Part shown: piece by piece, positions 19,485 to 26,263 of the stretch
Layout of the letters: every line of letters starts with the position of its first letter
How positions within the stretch are numbered: the first letter of the stretch is position 1
From: Rothia koreensis
GTDB lineage: Bacteria > Actinomycetota > Actinomycetes > Actinomycetales > Micrococcaceae
Assembly: GCF_004136575.1 (NCBI RefSeq)
Contig: NZ_NOIQ01000008.1
Span: forward strand, 1 to 64,000
Direction: 5' to 3'
Length of the DNA: 64,000 nucleotides
Notes under the pieces: generated by a model
Databases searched by the model: none
Told to the model about the DNA's origin: nothing
What the model saw: only the letters and a program-made list of their open reading frames with translations
Program-made: the position numbers and the translations under genes

Positions 19485-19751
19485 ATGAGCTACGCGCTCA
19501 AGATCAAGCGTCACAACATCGAGATGCTCAAAGAAGAAGCATGGCGAGTCATCGGAGGACCGCAGAGAGTCATTACCGATGAGGAGCTGGCAAACGTGCT
19601 TCTCATCTCGAACTCGTCACTCGCACGAGTCAAGGCCGGTGGCAAGGTGCCCAGCATGATGGTCGCGGCAGTGATGAAGCGATTCGCGGAGCACCCCGAG
19701 ATTACTGAAAACCTTTGGTACATCGAGGAACCGCAGGAGGTGGCGGCATGA
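19485..19751 (+). CDS. Cro-like HTH protein
   Basis: 88 residues; the segment ITDEELANVLLISNSSLARVKAG looks like a Cro/XRE helix-turn-helix. It is the first gene of the rightward operon, directly downstream of the operator-overlapped promoter, the position of Cro. AGGAGGT at 19474-19480 lies 4 nt before ATG 19485. The stop overlaps the next start (ATGA). Confidence 0.7.
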   Translation: MSYALKIKRHNIEMLKEEAWRVIGGPQRVITDEELANVLLISNSSLARVKAGGKVPSMMVAAVMKRFAEHPEITENLWYIEEPQEVAA

Positions 19752-20587
19752 TCCGCACCCATGAAGACAAAAAGAAAGCCGCCCGAGCAGGGGCGGCAAT
19801 CAATGAAAGGAGTTCTGTCGTGGAACTTTTCGAGTACAACAGTACACCTGTCCGAACGATTGTGGAAGACGGCGAACCGTGGTTCGTAGCCTCGGATGTC
19901 GCGAAGATCCTCGGGTACGCGAATGGCTCAGCTGCTGTTGCACAGCATGTCGACTCGGAAGACGCCCGCAGGGCAACCCTCGCGATTCACGAGGGTTCCC
20001 GCGAGGTCTCACGTGCGCGCACGCTGGTCAACGAATCAGGCCTTTACGCTCTGACATTTGGTTCGCACCTTTCCGAAGCTCGGAAGTTCCGCCGCTGGGT
20101 TACTAGTGAGGTTCTTCCTACGATCCGTAAGACGGGCTCGTATGGAGGCACCCCGGAACTGACGGGTCCCGAGCTCATGGCGAAAGCGATCCTTGAGGCT
20201 GAGTCCACCCTGAAAGAGAAGGACGCGAAGATCGCTGAGTTGGAACCGAAGGCCGAACGGTTCGATGGGTTCCTCGGTTCCACTGGTGATATGTCCGTTG
20301 GCGACGCGGCGAAGCACCTGTGCCGGATCGGTATCGATATTGGGCCGCGTCGGTTGTTTGCTTGGTTGGAGGAGCATGGGTGGTTGTTTCGCCAGGGTAA
20401 GCACAAGGCCCCGGTGCCGTATCAGTCGAAGGTTGATGCCGGGTTTCTTGCGTCGCGTGTACGGAGCTACATGGACCAGGAGACAGGGGAGCTGGTGATT
20501 GCCGATCCGCAGGTTCGGGTGACCTCAAAGGGGCTTGAGCGGATTCATCGGATGTTGTCGAAGCAGTTTTTGGAGCTGGTGTCATGA
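19748..20587 (+). CDS. phage antirepressor (BRO-N and KilAC domains)
   Basis: 279 residues if started at ATG 19748. A BRO-N domain (EPWFVASDVAKILGYAN ... FGSHLSEARKFRRWVTSEVLPTIRKTG) is followed by a coiled linker and a KilAC/ANT domain (FLGSTGDMSVGDAAKHL ... RLFAWLEEHGWLFRQG). Such proteins counteract the repressor or regulate early genes. GTG 19820, with AAAGGAG 7 nt upstream, is an equally plausible start; the intervening 70 nt contain a 7-bp hairpin (19778-19797). Confidence 0.87.
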   Translation: MIRTHEDKKKAARAGAAINERSSVVELFEYNSTPVRTIVEDGEPWFVASDVAKILGYANGSAAVAQHVDSEDARRATLAIHEGSREVSRARTLVNESGLYALTFGSHLSEARKFRRWVTSEVLPTIRKTGSYGGTPELTGPELMAKAILEAESTLKEKDAKIAELEPKAERFDGFLGSTGDMSVGDAAKHLCRIGIDIGPRRLFAWLEEHGWLFRQGKHKAPVPYQSKVDAGFLASRVRSYMDQETGELVIADPQVRVTSKGLERIHRMLSKQFLELVS

Positions 20588-20775
20588 TCGTTGAAGCCGA
20601 TAGGGCCTACTCAATCGCCAGGGCCGCCGAGCAACTCGGAGTGTCCCGAGGGACCGTGTACAACCTCGTGAACCGTGGTGAACTGAAGACAGTCAGCTAC
20701 CCCGGTATCGGGGGAATGCGGATCACTAGCAGGGAACTCGCAAAGTTCCTTAAGCGTTGCGAAAGAGCGGCGTAA
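20584..20775 (+). CDS. small HTH (excisionase-family) protein
   Basis: 63 residues: YSIARAAEQLGVSRGTVYNLVNRGEL followed by a wing-like RITSRELAKFLKRCE is the HTH_17/excisionase fold. It could be the excisionase or a regulator; a second such protein lies at 21159 and a third at 29759. Start overlaps the antirepressor stop (ATGA). Confidence 0.75.
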   Translation: MIVEADRAYSIARAAEQLGVSRGTVYNLVNRGELKTVSYPGIGGMRITSRELAKFLKRCERAA

Positions 20776-20862
20776 TTCAAAAACCACGAAATTTTCTGTG
20801 GGGAGGACTCTACCCAAAATCGCCTTGCTGTTCGCGGCTTGGCTTGTTCATAGGAGACGACT

Positions 20863-21114
20863 ATGCACGCGTTTCTTGCCGGTGTTGACCGGTCGGATAC
20901 TAAGAATCAGATCAGGGCGACGTTCTTGGCCAACGCCATGCACCTGGGGCTGGAGCTGTCCCCGTCCCGAGCTTCCCGGCTGGCCGATAAGTACAAGCGG
21001 GGCCGGCTGGACCAGTATGACCCGGAGCTGATGCGGGTGTTGGACTACAGTGACCCGACAGGTGAAGTAGCGACGTCGAACGTGATGGATGAGATGTGTC
21101 TGGTCTCGGCCTAG
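20863..21114 (+). CDS. hypothetical protein
   Basis: 83 residues, mostly polar and helical (SRASRLADKYKRGRLDQYDPELMRVLDY), no recognised domain. GGAG is correctly spaced before ATG 20863. It lies in the early control region between two HTH genes. The 87 nt before it contain only a weak hairpin. Confidence 0.55.
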   Translation: MHAFLAGVDRSDTKNQIRATFLANAMHLGLELSPSRASRLADKYKRGRLDQYDPELMRVLDYSDPTGEVATSNVMDEMCLVSA

Positions 21115-21158
21115 TAACCTCGGTCCTTGTCACAACGTCGAATGTGGAAGGCAAGGAC

Positions 21159-21344
21159 ATGATCGAACAGCGGTACAAGGTTGCTGAGGTGGCGCAGATG
21201 TTGCGGGAGTCAAAAGAGCATATTTATCGGGGTTTGCACCGGGGCTGGTTCGTAGGAGCCTACAAAATTGGTGGCGGGCGGACCTCGGATTGGCGGATTC
21301 CGGAGAGCGCGATCGAGGCTTATCTCGAGAGATGCCAACGGTGA
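21159..21344 (+). CDS. HTH_17-type DNA-binding protein
   Basis: 61 residues: RYKVAEVAQMLRESKEHIYRGLHRGWFVGAYKIGG then DWRIPESAIEAYLER is the MerR-like excisionase fold. A candidate excisionase. It is the last gene before a 280-nt structured region that begins with a 15-bp hairpin. Confidence 0.7.
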   Translation: MIEQRYKVAEVAQMLRESKEHIYRGLHRGWFVGAYKIGGGRTSDWRIPESAIEAYLERCQR

Positions 21345-21349
21345 AGCGC

Positions 21350-21387
21350 GAGGGCCGCCTGGTTCTTGCGGAAACCAGGCGGCCCTC
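21350..21387 (+). terminator. 15-bp hairpin after the HTH gene
   Basis: GAGGGCCGCCTGGTT (21350-21364) pairs perfectly with 21373-21387 around an 8-nt loop. No T-run follows. It starts 5 nt after the stop codon and may end the immediate early transcript or belong to the adjacent RNA structure. Confidence 0.6.
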
Positions 21388-21418
21388 ATCACACGCGCAC
21401 TCCCCTGCCGAGGAGTGC

Positions 21419-21600
21419 TTAGGGTGAGGCCGCCCCACGAATGGACGGCCCGTGGAACGGCCTCGTGCGGGGGATCTTGAGGTTCCCGCGAAACAGGATA
21501 TTAGCAGAAATTTTAAGGTGAGGCCGCCGCCGTACGGGGGAATTTGGGGCGGCCTCAAGCGGGGTCTATGGGTGCCCCGCGGAACGGAATATTAGCACAA
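21419..21600 (+). ncRNA. two tandem two-hairpin structured repeats
   Basis: Unit A (21419-21512) and unit B (21513-21600) share the order TTARGGTGAGGCCGCC, hairpin 1, hairpin 2, then AACRGRATATTAGCA. Hairpin 1: GAGGCCG/CGGCCTC in A (21426-21432, 21458-21464) and GAGGCCGCC/GGCGGCCTC in B (21520-21528, 21548-21556). Hairpin 2: GCGGG/CCCGC in A (21467-21471, 21485-21489) and GCGGGG/CCCCGC in B (21559-21564, 21575-21580). Loops differ while stems are kept. There is no open frame across both. Position at the head of the terminator-rich early operon suggests a cis-acting RNA, possibly antitermination. Confidence 0.7.
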
Positions 21601-21631
21601 CGCCGCGCAGGGCGGCAGGAGAGGAGGGGCC

Positions 21632-21778
21632 GTGATTGGTATTCAGATCGTCGCGCTCATTGTCCAGTTGGGGATGCTGGCGTTCCAACTGTGGTTGTGG
21701 CATGACACGAGACAGTCGGAAAAGCGGACCGAAGAGTACTACTCATCGGGGAAAGGGACAGAAGATGGGTTGGCCTGA
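21632..21778 (+). CDS. small single-pass membrane protein
   Basis: 48 residues: a hydrophobic N-terminal helix (IQIVALIVQLGMLAFQLWLW) then a charged tail. GTG 21632 has GAGGAGGGG about 4 nt upstream. First gene after the tandem RNA repeats. Function unknown. Confidence 0.55.
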   Translation: MIGIQIVALIVQLGMLAFQLWLWHDTRQSEKRTEEYYSSGKGTEDGLA

Positions 21779-21816
21779 GCGTGATGGCATCACGGTTGAG
21801 TACTTTCCGGTGGAAG

Positions 21817-22419
21817 CTATCCCTGACCAGTATCGTTTTTACTTTGAGAAACTATTCGGATCTTCCGCTTCATCTGTTGCAGGCGAGCTGAGTCGGCTAT
21901 CCGTATGGGTCGGGGACCCGGCTGTCGTTGTAGATGGAGTGTGCGCGTGTGACGGATACGGTCAAGGGCCCACCATCGAGGAGCTGGCGAGAACCACATG
22001 GGTTTGGCATCAAAATTTCCAACGTCAAGAAGTAAGAGATTTCTTCGTCGTGGATGTTCTCCCGCAACCGTGTACCCGATCCGAAGGGGAACAGGCCCGG
22101 CATGTTGTTGGGGCCAGGTGCAATCGATGCGGTATGGCTCGTCTGTGGTTTGAAGCACCTGAGGGTGTCCCTTTGGAGGGTCGATGGACAGATGCTCACA
22201 CATTGGGGTTATAGAAAGACTGAGGATCGGATGAATCCCTTGGTTTGCTATGGTGATGCCCCTTTTATTCATGACTGGGCATTGTCCGATGCGCTGTCCC
22301 CATTGATGGAGGTGTCTTATTTCTATGACTGGTACTGGCCGGTCTCTGATCGTGTAGATGAGGCCTGCGCCTGCTATAGCGGTGCCGCTAAATCCTGAGA
22401 GAAAACTGACCCAGTCCAT
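21817..22419 (-). CDS. putative membrane-anchored protein on the opposite strand
   Basis: 200 residues. An N-terminal membrane helix (FLSGFSGTAIAGAGLIYTI) is followed by RDRPVP and a beta-rich stretch (ITIANQGIHPILSLSI, PLRIGYTVAGEH). This layout, one helix plus a beta-sandwich, is common among actinobacterial accessory proteins. It opposes all neighbouring genes, so it may be an independently expressed cargo gene. A plus-strand ORF at 21765-22214 overlaps it and is a weaker alternative. Confidence 0.5.
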   Translation of the reverse strand: MDWVSFLSGFSGTAIAGAGLIYTIRDRPVPVIEIRHLHQWGQRIGQCPVMNKRGITIANQGIHPILSLSITPMCEHLSIDPPKGHPQVLQTTDEPYRIDCTWPQQHAGPVPLRIGYTVAGEHPRRRNLLLLDVGNFDAKPMWFSPAPRWWALDRIRHTRTLHLQRQPGPRPIRIADSARLQQMKRKIRIVSQSKNDTGQG

Positions 22420-22424
22420 ACCCT

Positions 22425-22450
22425 GCCCCGCCCCTGTGCGGGGCTCTTCT
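22425..22450 (+). terminator. rho-independent terminator-like hairpin
   Basis: GCCCCGC (22425-22431) pairs with GCGGGGC (22438-22444) around a 6-nt loop, followed by TCTTCT. It lies directly upstream of the leftward gene start and before the next rightward gene. Confidence 0.65.
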
Positions 22451-22470
22451 AGTTAAAGGAGTTGTTCGGA

Positions 22471-22512
22471 GTGAAGTATATCGATGCCTTGCGGGGTGGT
22501 TGTGATGGCTAG
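22471..22512 (+). CDS. 13-aa leader peptide (putative)
   Basis: GTG 22471 has a strong AAAGGAG 8 nt upstream and encodes VKYIDALRGGCDG before TAG 22510-22512, which overlaps the ATG (22505) of the next gene. The next gene has only a weak ribosome-binding site, so the peptide may serve translational coupling. Confidence 0.4.
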   Translation: MKYIDALRGGCDG

Positions 22513-22807
22513 CCCGATGTCTGAGGAGATGACACCGGAGGAGTACGAGGCGGCTCGAGAGGAGTGGATGCTCCTGGGCGAGGACGTTGTTGAGTCGTTG
22601 TCCGCGTCTGGGCAGCCGTTCTCGTTCGACATGGTGCGCCGTGAGCTGCCGGAAGCGTTACACCCGAATCATTATGGGCAGTTGATGAAGCGGCACCGTG
22701 TGAAGGCCCTGGTGGATAAGGTGCAGGCCCGTCCGTCGAGTATTCCGACTCGTCGTGGCGGGCTTTCTTATGTCTACGTGGGCCGTGGTTGGGATGAGGT
22801 CGCGTGA
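22505..22807 (+). CDS. hypothetical protein
   Basis: 100 residues, acidic N-terminus (SEEMTPEEYEAAREEWMLLGEDVVESL), then a basic segment (YGQLMKRHRVKALVDKV) and GGLSYVYVGRGWDE. No recognised domain. ATG 22505 sits within the overlapping 13-aa leader ORF; 3' end overlaps the next GTG. Confidence 0.6.
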   Translation: MASPMSEEMTPEEYEAAREEWMLLGEDVVESLSASGQPFSFDMVRRELPEALHPNHYGQLMKRHRVKALVDKVQARPSSIPTRRGGLSYVYVGRGWDEVA

Positions 22808-22926
22808 GGCTGTATCCGAAGCATGATTCGTGTGATGTGTGTGGTTTGCCTGGGTTGCATCACGTGCATGAGATCGATCGTGAGGGTTGGGGAGAGCAGT
22901 TGAGGGAAGAAAGGGACAACCGATGA
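22804..22926 (+). CDS. small CxxC protein
   Basis: 40 residues beginning VRLYPKHDSCDVCGLPGLHHVHEID; a CxxC plus three His could bind zinc. It overlaps both neighbours by 4 nt (GTGA and ATGA), which supports it as a real coupled gene. Confidence 0.5.
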   Translation: MRLYPKHDSCDVCGLPGLHHVHEIDREGWGEQLREERDNR

Positions 22927-23072
22927 GAGCGATCGAGCGAGACGAGAAGACAGGAACGTATCTGGTGGACCCGTTCGACGGTGGCCTGGCATGGCGACTG
23001 ACACGGGAACAACTCGAGGAACTGACGGTGGCTTGCCTGACAGCCGTGAACAGGTTTGGGAGGAACAAATGA
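22923..23072 (+). CDS. hypothetical small protein
   Basis: 49 residues (MRAIERDEKTGTYLVDPFDG ... LTREQLEELTVACLTAVNRF). Coupled to the preceding and following genes through ATGA overlaps. No known domain. Confidence 0.55.
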   Translation: MRAIERDEKTGTYLVDPFDGGLAWRLTREQLEELTVACLTAVNRFGRNK

Positions 23073-23206
23073 TTGATCTACTGATTTTCCTTGCCGGTTG
23101 GGTGCTATTGGCCGGCTGGTTCTGGTTGGACACGAAGCCCTGGAAGAAACTTCCGGGGCTTTTTTCATGCCTGATTGGGGGCCGTCGTGGACACCGGAGC
23201 GTATAG
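23069..23206 (+). CDS. small membrane protein
   Basis: 45 residues with one hydrophobic helix (LLIFLAGWVLLAGWFWL). GGGAGGAAC precedes the ATG, which overlaps the previous stop. An intrinsic terminator (23136-23165) lies inside its coding sequence. Confidence 0.5.
   Translation: MIDLLIFLAGWVLLAGWFWLDTKPWKKLPGLFSCLIGGRRGHRSV
23136..23165 (+). terminator. terminator embedded in a small gene
   Basis: AGCCCTGGAAG and CTTCCGGGGCT (23136-23146, 23150-23160) form an 11-bp stem with one T/G pair and a 3-nt loop, followed by a T-run ending at 23165 and then CATGCC. Confidence 0.8.
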
Positions 23207-23304
23207 AGCAGCACGTCGGAACACGATGCAGGGACGGCCTGTCGAGTCCTCGGAACGAAGGAACAGGCCGTCGAAGTATGGCGACCGTGGGTCCGACCGG
23301 ATGA
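23167..23304 (+). CDS. possible small protein
   Basis: 45 residues starting MPDWGPSWTPERIEQHVG directly after the T-run of the terminator. It overlaps the preceding small membrane-protein ORF by 40 nt and ends in an ATGA overlap with the next ORF. No separate Shine-Dalgarno is obvious, so it is uncertain. Confidence 0.35.
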   Translation: MPDWGPSWTPERIEQHVGTRCRDGLSSPRNEGTGRRSMATVGPTG

Positions 23305-23381
23305 CCACTGAGGAAATCAAGCAGGGGCTCGAGGCCGGTTATCTGGCTGGTCGTTGGAGAAGGAAAGGGGACGCCGCATGA
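23301..23381 (+). CDS. possible 26-aa protein
   Basis: MTTEEIKQGLEAGYLAGRWR and six more residues; coupled at both ends by ATGA overlaps. Very short; listed because the overlap chain is continuous with flanking real genes. Confidence 0.35.
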   Translation: MTTEEIKQGLEAGYLAGRWRRKGDAA

Positions 23382-23962
23382 GTGATCCGAAGAAGATTCA
23401 CGAGGCACTGGCCGATGTCATGGAGGACGTCCGGGCGGTGCGTAAGGGTGACCAGAATACGCACCAGCGGTTCATGTTCCGTGGCGTCGACGCCGTGGTC
23501 AACGCGGTAGGACCGAAGCTGCGGAAGCACGGTGTGATCGTGATGCCCGAGGTACTGGAAAAGTCCGTGGATGTGGCACAGACGAAGAACGGTGCGATCA
23601 ACTACATCACGAAAGTCACGGTCAAGTACACGTTCACAGGTCCGGCTGGGGACCAATTGTCAGCGGTTGTCCCAGGCGAGGCTATGGACATGCAAGACAA
23701 GGGCACGGCTAAGGCCATGTCAGTTGCGTTCCGTACGTGCTTGCTTCAGGCGTTGTGTCTGCCGACCGATGATACGGACCCGGACGCCGAAAACCACGAG
23801 GAATCAGTGCACCCGGAAGACGAGATCCGGTCCCGGATCGAACAGGCGACCGCGCAAGGCCCGGACGCGGTCCAGTCGCTCGGGACGTGGGCCAAGGGCC
23901 GCTGGCCTGAATGGGCTTTGGACGAGTTGAGGAAACGACTCGCGACAATGAGGGGGAAGTAA
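23378..23962 (+). CDS. ERF-family single-strand annealing protein
   Basis: 194 residues. The ERF core is recognisable: IHEALADVMEDVRAVRKGD, YMFRG-like FMFRGVDAVVNAVGPKLRKHGV, ITKVTVKYTFTGPAGDQ, GEAMDMQDKGTAKAMSVAFR, LCLPTDDTDPD. ERF proteins anneal complementary strands during phage recombination; SSB (29986) and RusA (31135) complete the module. ATG 23378 follows GGAAAGGGG. Confidence 0.88.
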   Translation: MSDPKKIHEALADVMEDVRAVRKGDQNTHQRFMFRGVDAVVNAVGPKLRKHGVIVMPEVLEKSVDVAQTKNGAINYITKVTVKYTFTGPAGDQLSAVVPGEAMDMQDKGTAKAMSVAFRTCLLQALCLPTDDTDPDAENHEESVHPEDEIRSRIEQATAQGPDAVQSLGTWAKGRWPEWALDELRKRLATMRGK

Positions 23963-24462
23963 TGGACCAGAACATGCCTGCCGTGTTGGTGGCGTACTAC
24001 ATGCAACGTGAATTGAAGAAGTATCTGGACGATCACAAGGGTGATCTCATGCGTGAGCTCAACCCGGGTGATTCGGTCTCTGCCCGGTATGACTTGGATG
24101 GGCAAGAGCTGCCGTTGGGTAAGGCCACTAGGACGGAGCCTCGTCCGGCGTGGAAGGTCACCGACTGTGACGCCCTGATGGAGTGGGCGGAAACGAACAT
24201 GCCGGATCTGGTGGTGACTCAGAAGGCCTTGGACAAGTCGGGGGTGGATGAGCTGTTGCGGACGGTCAAGCACCAGAACGCGGCGATCACCAGCGAGGGT
24301 GAGGTCATTCCCGGGATCGAGTGGGACAACACGGGCGGCTCCTATGTGCGGTTCACTCCGGCGAAGGACATCGCGGAGAAACTGGCGTTGCTCAACCGTG
24401 AGGGCCGCCTGGGCGGTCTGACAGGGGAGGTGCTGGGCATTGAACCCACAGCTGAAAGCTGA
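23962..24462 (+). CDS. hypothetical phage protein in the recombination module
   Basis: 166 residues beginning MDQNMPAVLVAYYMQRELKK; contains VTDCDALMEWAETNMPDLV and TPAKDIAEKLALLNREGRL. Start overlaps the ERF stop by one base (TAATG), so it is co-translated with ERF. Proteins like this often accompany ERF in actinophages; function unknown. Confidence 0.7.
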   Translation: MDQNMPAVLVAYYMQRELKKYLDDHKGDLMRELNPGDSVSARYDLDGQELPLGKATRTEPRPAWKVTDCDALMEWAETNMPDLVVTQKALDKSGVDELLRTVKHQNAAITSEGEVIPGIEWDNTGGSYVRFTPAKDIAEKLALLNREGRLGGLTGEVLGIEPTAES

Positions 24463-24640
24463 GTTGGTCCGGTTGTTCAAGAGGGCGGAAGGCCGTTATG
24501 GCCCCGCCTTTTTTCATGCCCTGGACGAGGTCGCGGCGTGCCCCGCGTACCGGACCACGCCGGGCGAGATCGCGGAGTTGCTGGACACGGAGATCCTCGA
24601 CGGTGTGGGCCAGTTGTACCGGAAGGAGCGGACGAAGTGA
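24440..24640 (+). CDS. hypothetical protein
   Basis: 66 residues (NPQLKAELVRLFKRAEGRYG ... TTPGEIAELLDTEILDGV) from TTG 24440, which has GGGGAGG 9 nt upstream and overlaps the previous gene by 23 nt. An intrinsic terminator lies inside the gene. Unknown function. Confidence 0.55.
   Translation: MNPQLKAELVRLFKRAEGRYGPAFFHALDEVAACPAYRTTPGEIAELLDTEILDGVGQLYRKERTK
24484..24514 (+). terminator. terminator inside a small early gene
   Basis: GGCGG-aa-GGCC-loop-GGCC-CCGCC (24484-24508) forms a two-part stem followed by six T and then CATGCC. Confidence 0.78.
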
Positions 24641-24996
24641 TCCAGACCGACATCAACCGGCATTTGTTGGAGTGGGACAAGATCGCCCAGGCGTACCGGT
24701 CCACGATCAACGCCCAAGCTGAGGCTGAGAACACGTACAGGAAGGAGCGGGCGAAGTTCATCATCCGGGCCAAGGACGCCGACCCGAAACTGTCCCAGGC
24801 CGGGGCGGAAACCTTGGCCGATGCCGACGACCCGGTAATGACCCTGCGGTTGAAGAAGGAAGCGAAAGCCGGGGAGGTTGAGGCTTACCGGCAGAAACTC
24901 TTCTGGTGCAGGGCGAAAGCGGACTCGCTCAGGTCTGACCGCGTCGACGAGCGCGAAGCAAACAAACTTTATTCCCAACACGGAGGTGACGCGTGA
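24637..24996 (+). CDS. hypothetical helical protein
   Basis: 119 residues, strongly helical and charged, probable coiled coil (AQAYRSTINAQAEAENTYRK ... LRLKKEAKAGEVEAYRQKL). GTG 24637 overlaps the previous stop, with GGAAGGAG 8 nt upstream. Unknown function. Confidence 0.65.
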   Translation: MIQTDINRHLLEWDKIAQAYRSTINAQAEAENTYRKERAKFIIRAKDADPKLSQAGAETLADADDPVMTLRLKKEAKAGEVEAYRQKLFWCRAKADSLRSDRVDEREANKLYSQHGGDA

Positions 24997-25337
24997 TCGC
25001 CAAGACCAAACGACTCAAAGTATTCGACCGTGACGGGTGGGCGTGCGTGGCCTGCGGGGTGCAGTCGGAGCTGACGCTGCAACATCGCATCAACCGGGGC
25101 ATGGGCGGGAGCAAGCTGTTCGATGGTTACGAGTGCCTGATCGTCCTTTGTGCCGGGTGCAATGCCCGCCTCGAGCAGGACGCCGACTACGCGGAGCTCG
25201 GACGACGTCGTGGGTGGAAGCTGCCACGGAACCGGCGGGTGTACCCGGCGCATGAGCCGGTGTTCTATCACGGTGATTCCCGGCAGTGGTTGCTCGATCC
25301 AGATGGTCAGCGACGACTCGACGAACCCGCTTTTTGA
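24993..25337 (+). CDS. HNH-family nuclease
   Basis: 114 residues: FDRDGWACVACG, LTLQHRINRGMGG and LIVLCAGCNARLEQD form an HNH/zinc motif with two CxxC pairs. Early-region HNH proteins of this size are common in actinophages and may act in recombination. GTG 24993 overlaps the previous stop; a terminator follows. Confidence 0.8.
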   Translation: MIAKTKRLKVFDRDGWACVACGVQSELTLQHRINRGMGGSKLFDGYECLIVLCAGCNARLEQDADYAELGRRRGWKLPRNRRVYPAHEPVFYHGDSRQWLLDPDGQRRLDEPAF

Positions 25338-25362
25338 AGGCCCGCTTCGGCGGGCCTTTCCC
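25337..25362 (+). terminator. rho-independent terminator with UUCG loop
   Basis: AAGGCCCGC (25337-25345) pairs with GCGGGCCTT (25350-25358) around a TTCG tetraloop, followed by a short T-run. Confidence 0.85.
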
Positions 25363-25382
25363 ATACCCAATGAAGGAAGACC

Positions 25383-26078
25383 ATGAAATACCGAATCCTA
25401 GACCTCTTCTCATGCGCTGGTGGCGCCGCTGTCGGATACCACCGGGCAGGGCTAGAGGTCGTCGGCGTGGACATCAACCCGCAGCCGCGTTACCCGTTCG
25501 AGCATCACGTGGCCGATGCCCTGGAATTTGTCGCCGCCCACGGGCACGAGTTCGACTCGATCCACGCATCACCGCCCTGCCAAGCATTCAGCGCCACGAA
25601 GTCCCTGCACACCAACACACACCCGGATCTCATCGGCCCGACCAGAGAAGCATTGCAGGCGACGGGCAGACCATACGTGATCGAGAACGTTCCCCGGTCG
25701 CCACTGACGGACCCGACAGTCCTGTGCGGGACCGAATTTGATTTACGGACCGAGGACGTGGACGGGGTTCCTTTGAAGCTGATCCGGCACCGGTTGTTCG
25801 AGTCGAACATCCCCCTGGCGCGTAAAGGCGGATGCAGCCACGACAAATCCGTGCTGACCGCCTCAGTGTACGGGGCCGGTGGCGGGTGGACGCCGAAGCA
25901 TCGCGATTCACCATCCAGACGGGGCGGATATGTCCCACACACGGACGTATGCCGCCGTCTGCTCGGCGTTGATTGGACGACCAAGCACGAGATGTCCCAG
26001 GTGGTTCCACCGGCTTACACGGAGTGGATCGGAGGACAGGTCATCTCCTACCTCGAGGGGCTGGTGGAGGTCGCATGA
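25383..26078 (+). CDS. DNA (cytosine-5-) methyltransferase
   Basis: 231 residues. Motif I LDLFSCAGGAAVGYHRAG, acidic VVGVDINPQ (motif II), catalytic ASPPCQAFS (motif IV), YVIENVPRS (motif VI) and a C-terminal YTEWIGGQV. It is shorter than most C5 methyltransferases because the target-recognition region is small. No cognate restriction enzyme is adjacent, so protection of phage DNA from host restriction is the likely role (inference). A terminator separates it from the HNH gene. Confidence 0.88.
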   Translation: MKYRILDLFSCAGGAAVGYHRAGLEVVGVDINPQPRYPFEHHVADALEFVAAHGHEFDSIHASPPCQAFSATKSLHTNTHPDLIGPTREALQATGRPYVIENVPRSPLTDPTVLCGTEFDLRTEDVDGVPLKLIRHRLFESNIPLARKGGCSHDKSVLTASVYGAGGGWTPKHRDSPSRRGGYVPHTDVCRRLLGVDWTTKHEMSQVVPPAYTEWIGGQVISYLEGLVEVA

Positions 26079-26251
26079 GCTGCCGGAACACCAAGACGAA
26101 CAAGAAAAAAGTCCGGTACCGGGACGAGCTGGCGGCGCGTATGGCTTTGGCGAAAACACGCAGCCCAGCACGCCGCAACTCCAGCCGAGACGAGGCCCGT
26201 GTGTATCGGTGCCCGTCCTGCGGGGGCTGGCACCTGACATCGAAGAAATGA
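26075..26251 (+). CDS. small zinc-ribbon-like protein
   Basis: 58 residues, very basic N-terminus (NTKTNKKKVRYRDELAARMA) and a C-terminal YRCPSCGGWHLTSKK. The pattern CPxCGxWH at the C-terminus is common in short actinophage proteins. ATGA overlap with the methyltransferase gene. Confidence 0.65.
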   Translation: MSCRNTKTNKKKVRYRDELAARMALAKTRSPARRNSSRDEARVYRCPSCGGWHLTSKK

Positions 26252-26263
26252 AAGGAGGAAACG

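Noticed and set aside
21765-22214. 149-codon plus-strand ORF with moderate Shine-Dalgarno
   Set aside because: Overlaps the better-looking leftward gene; no domain seen. Kept as the alternative rather than a second gene.
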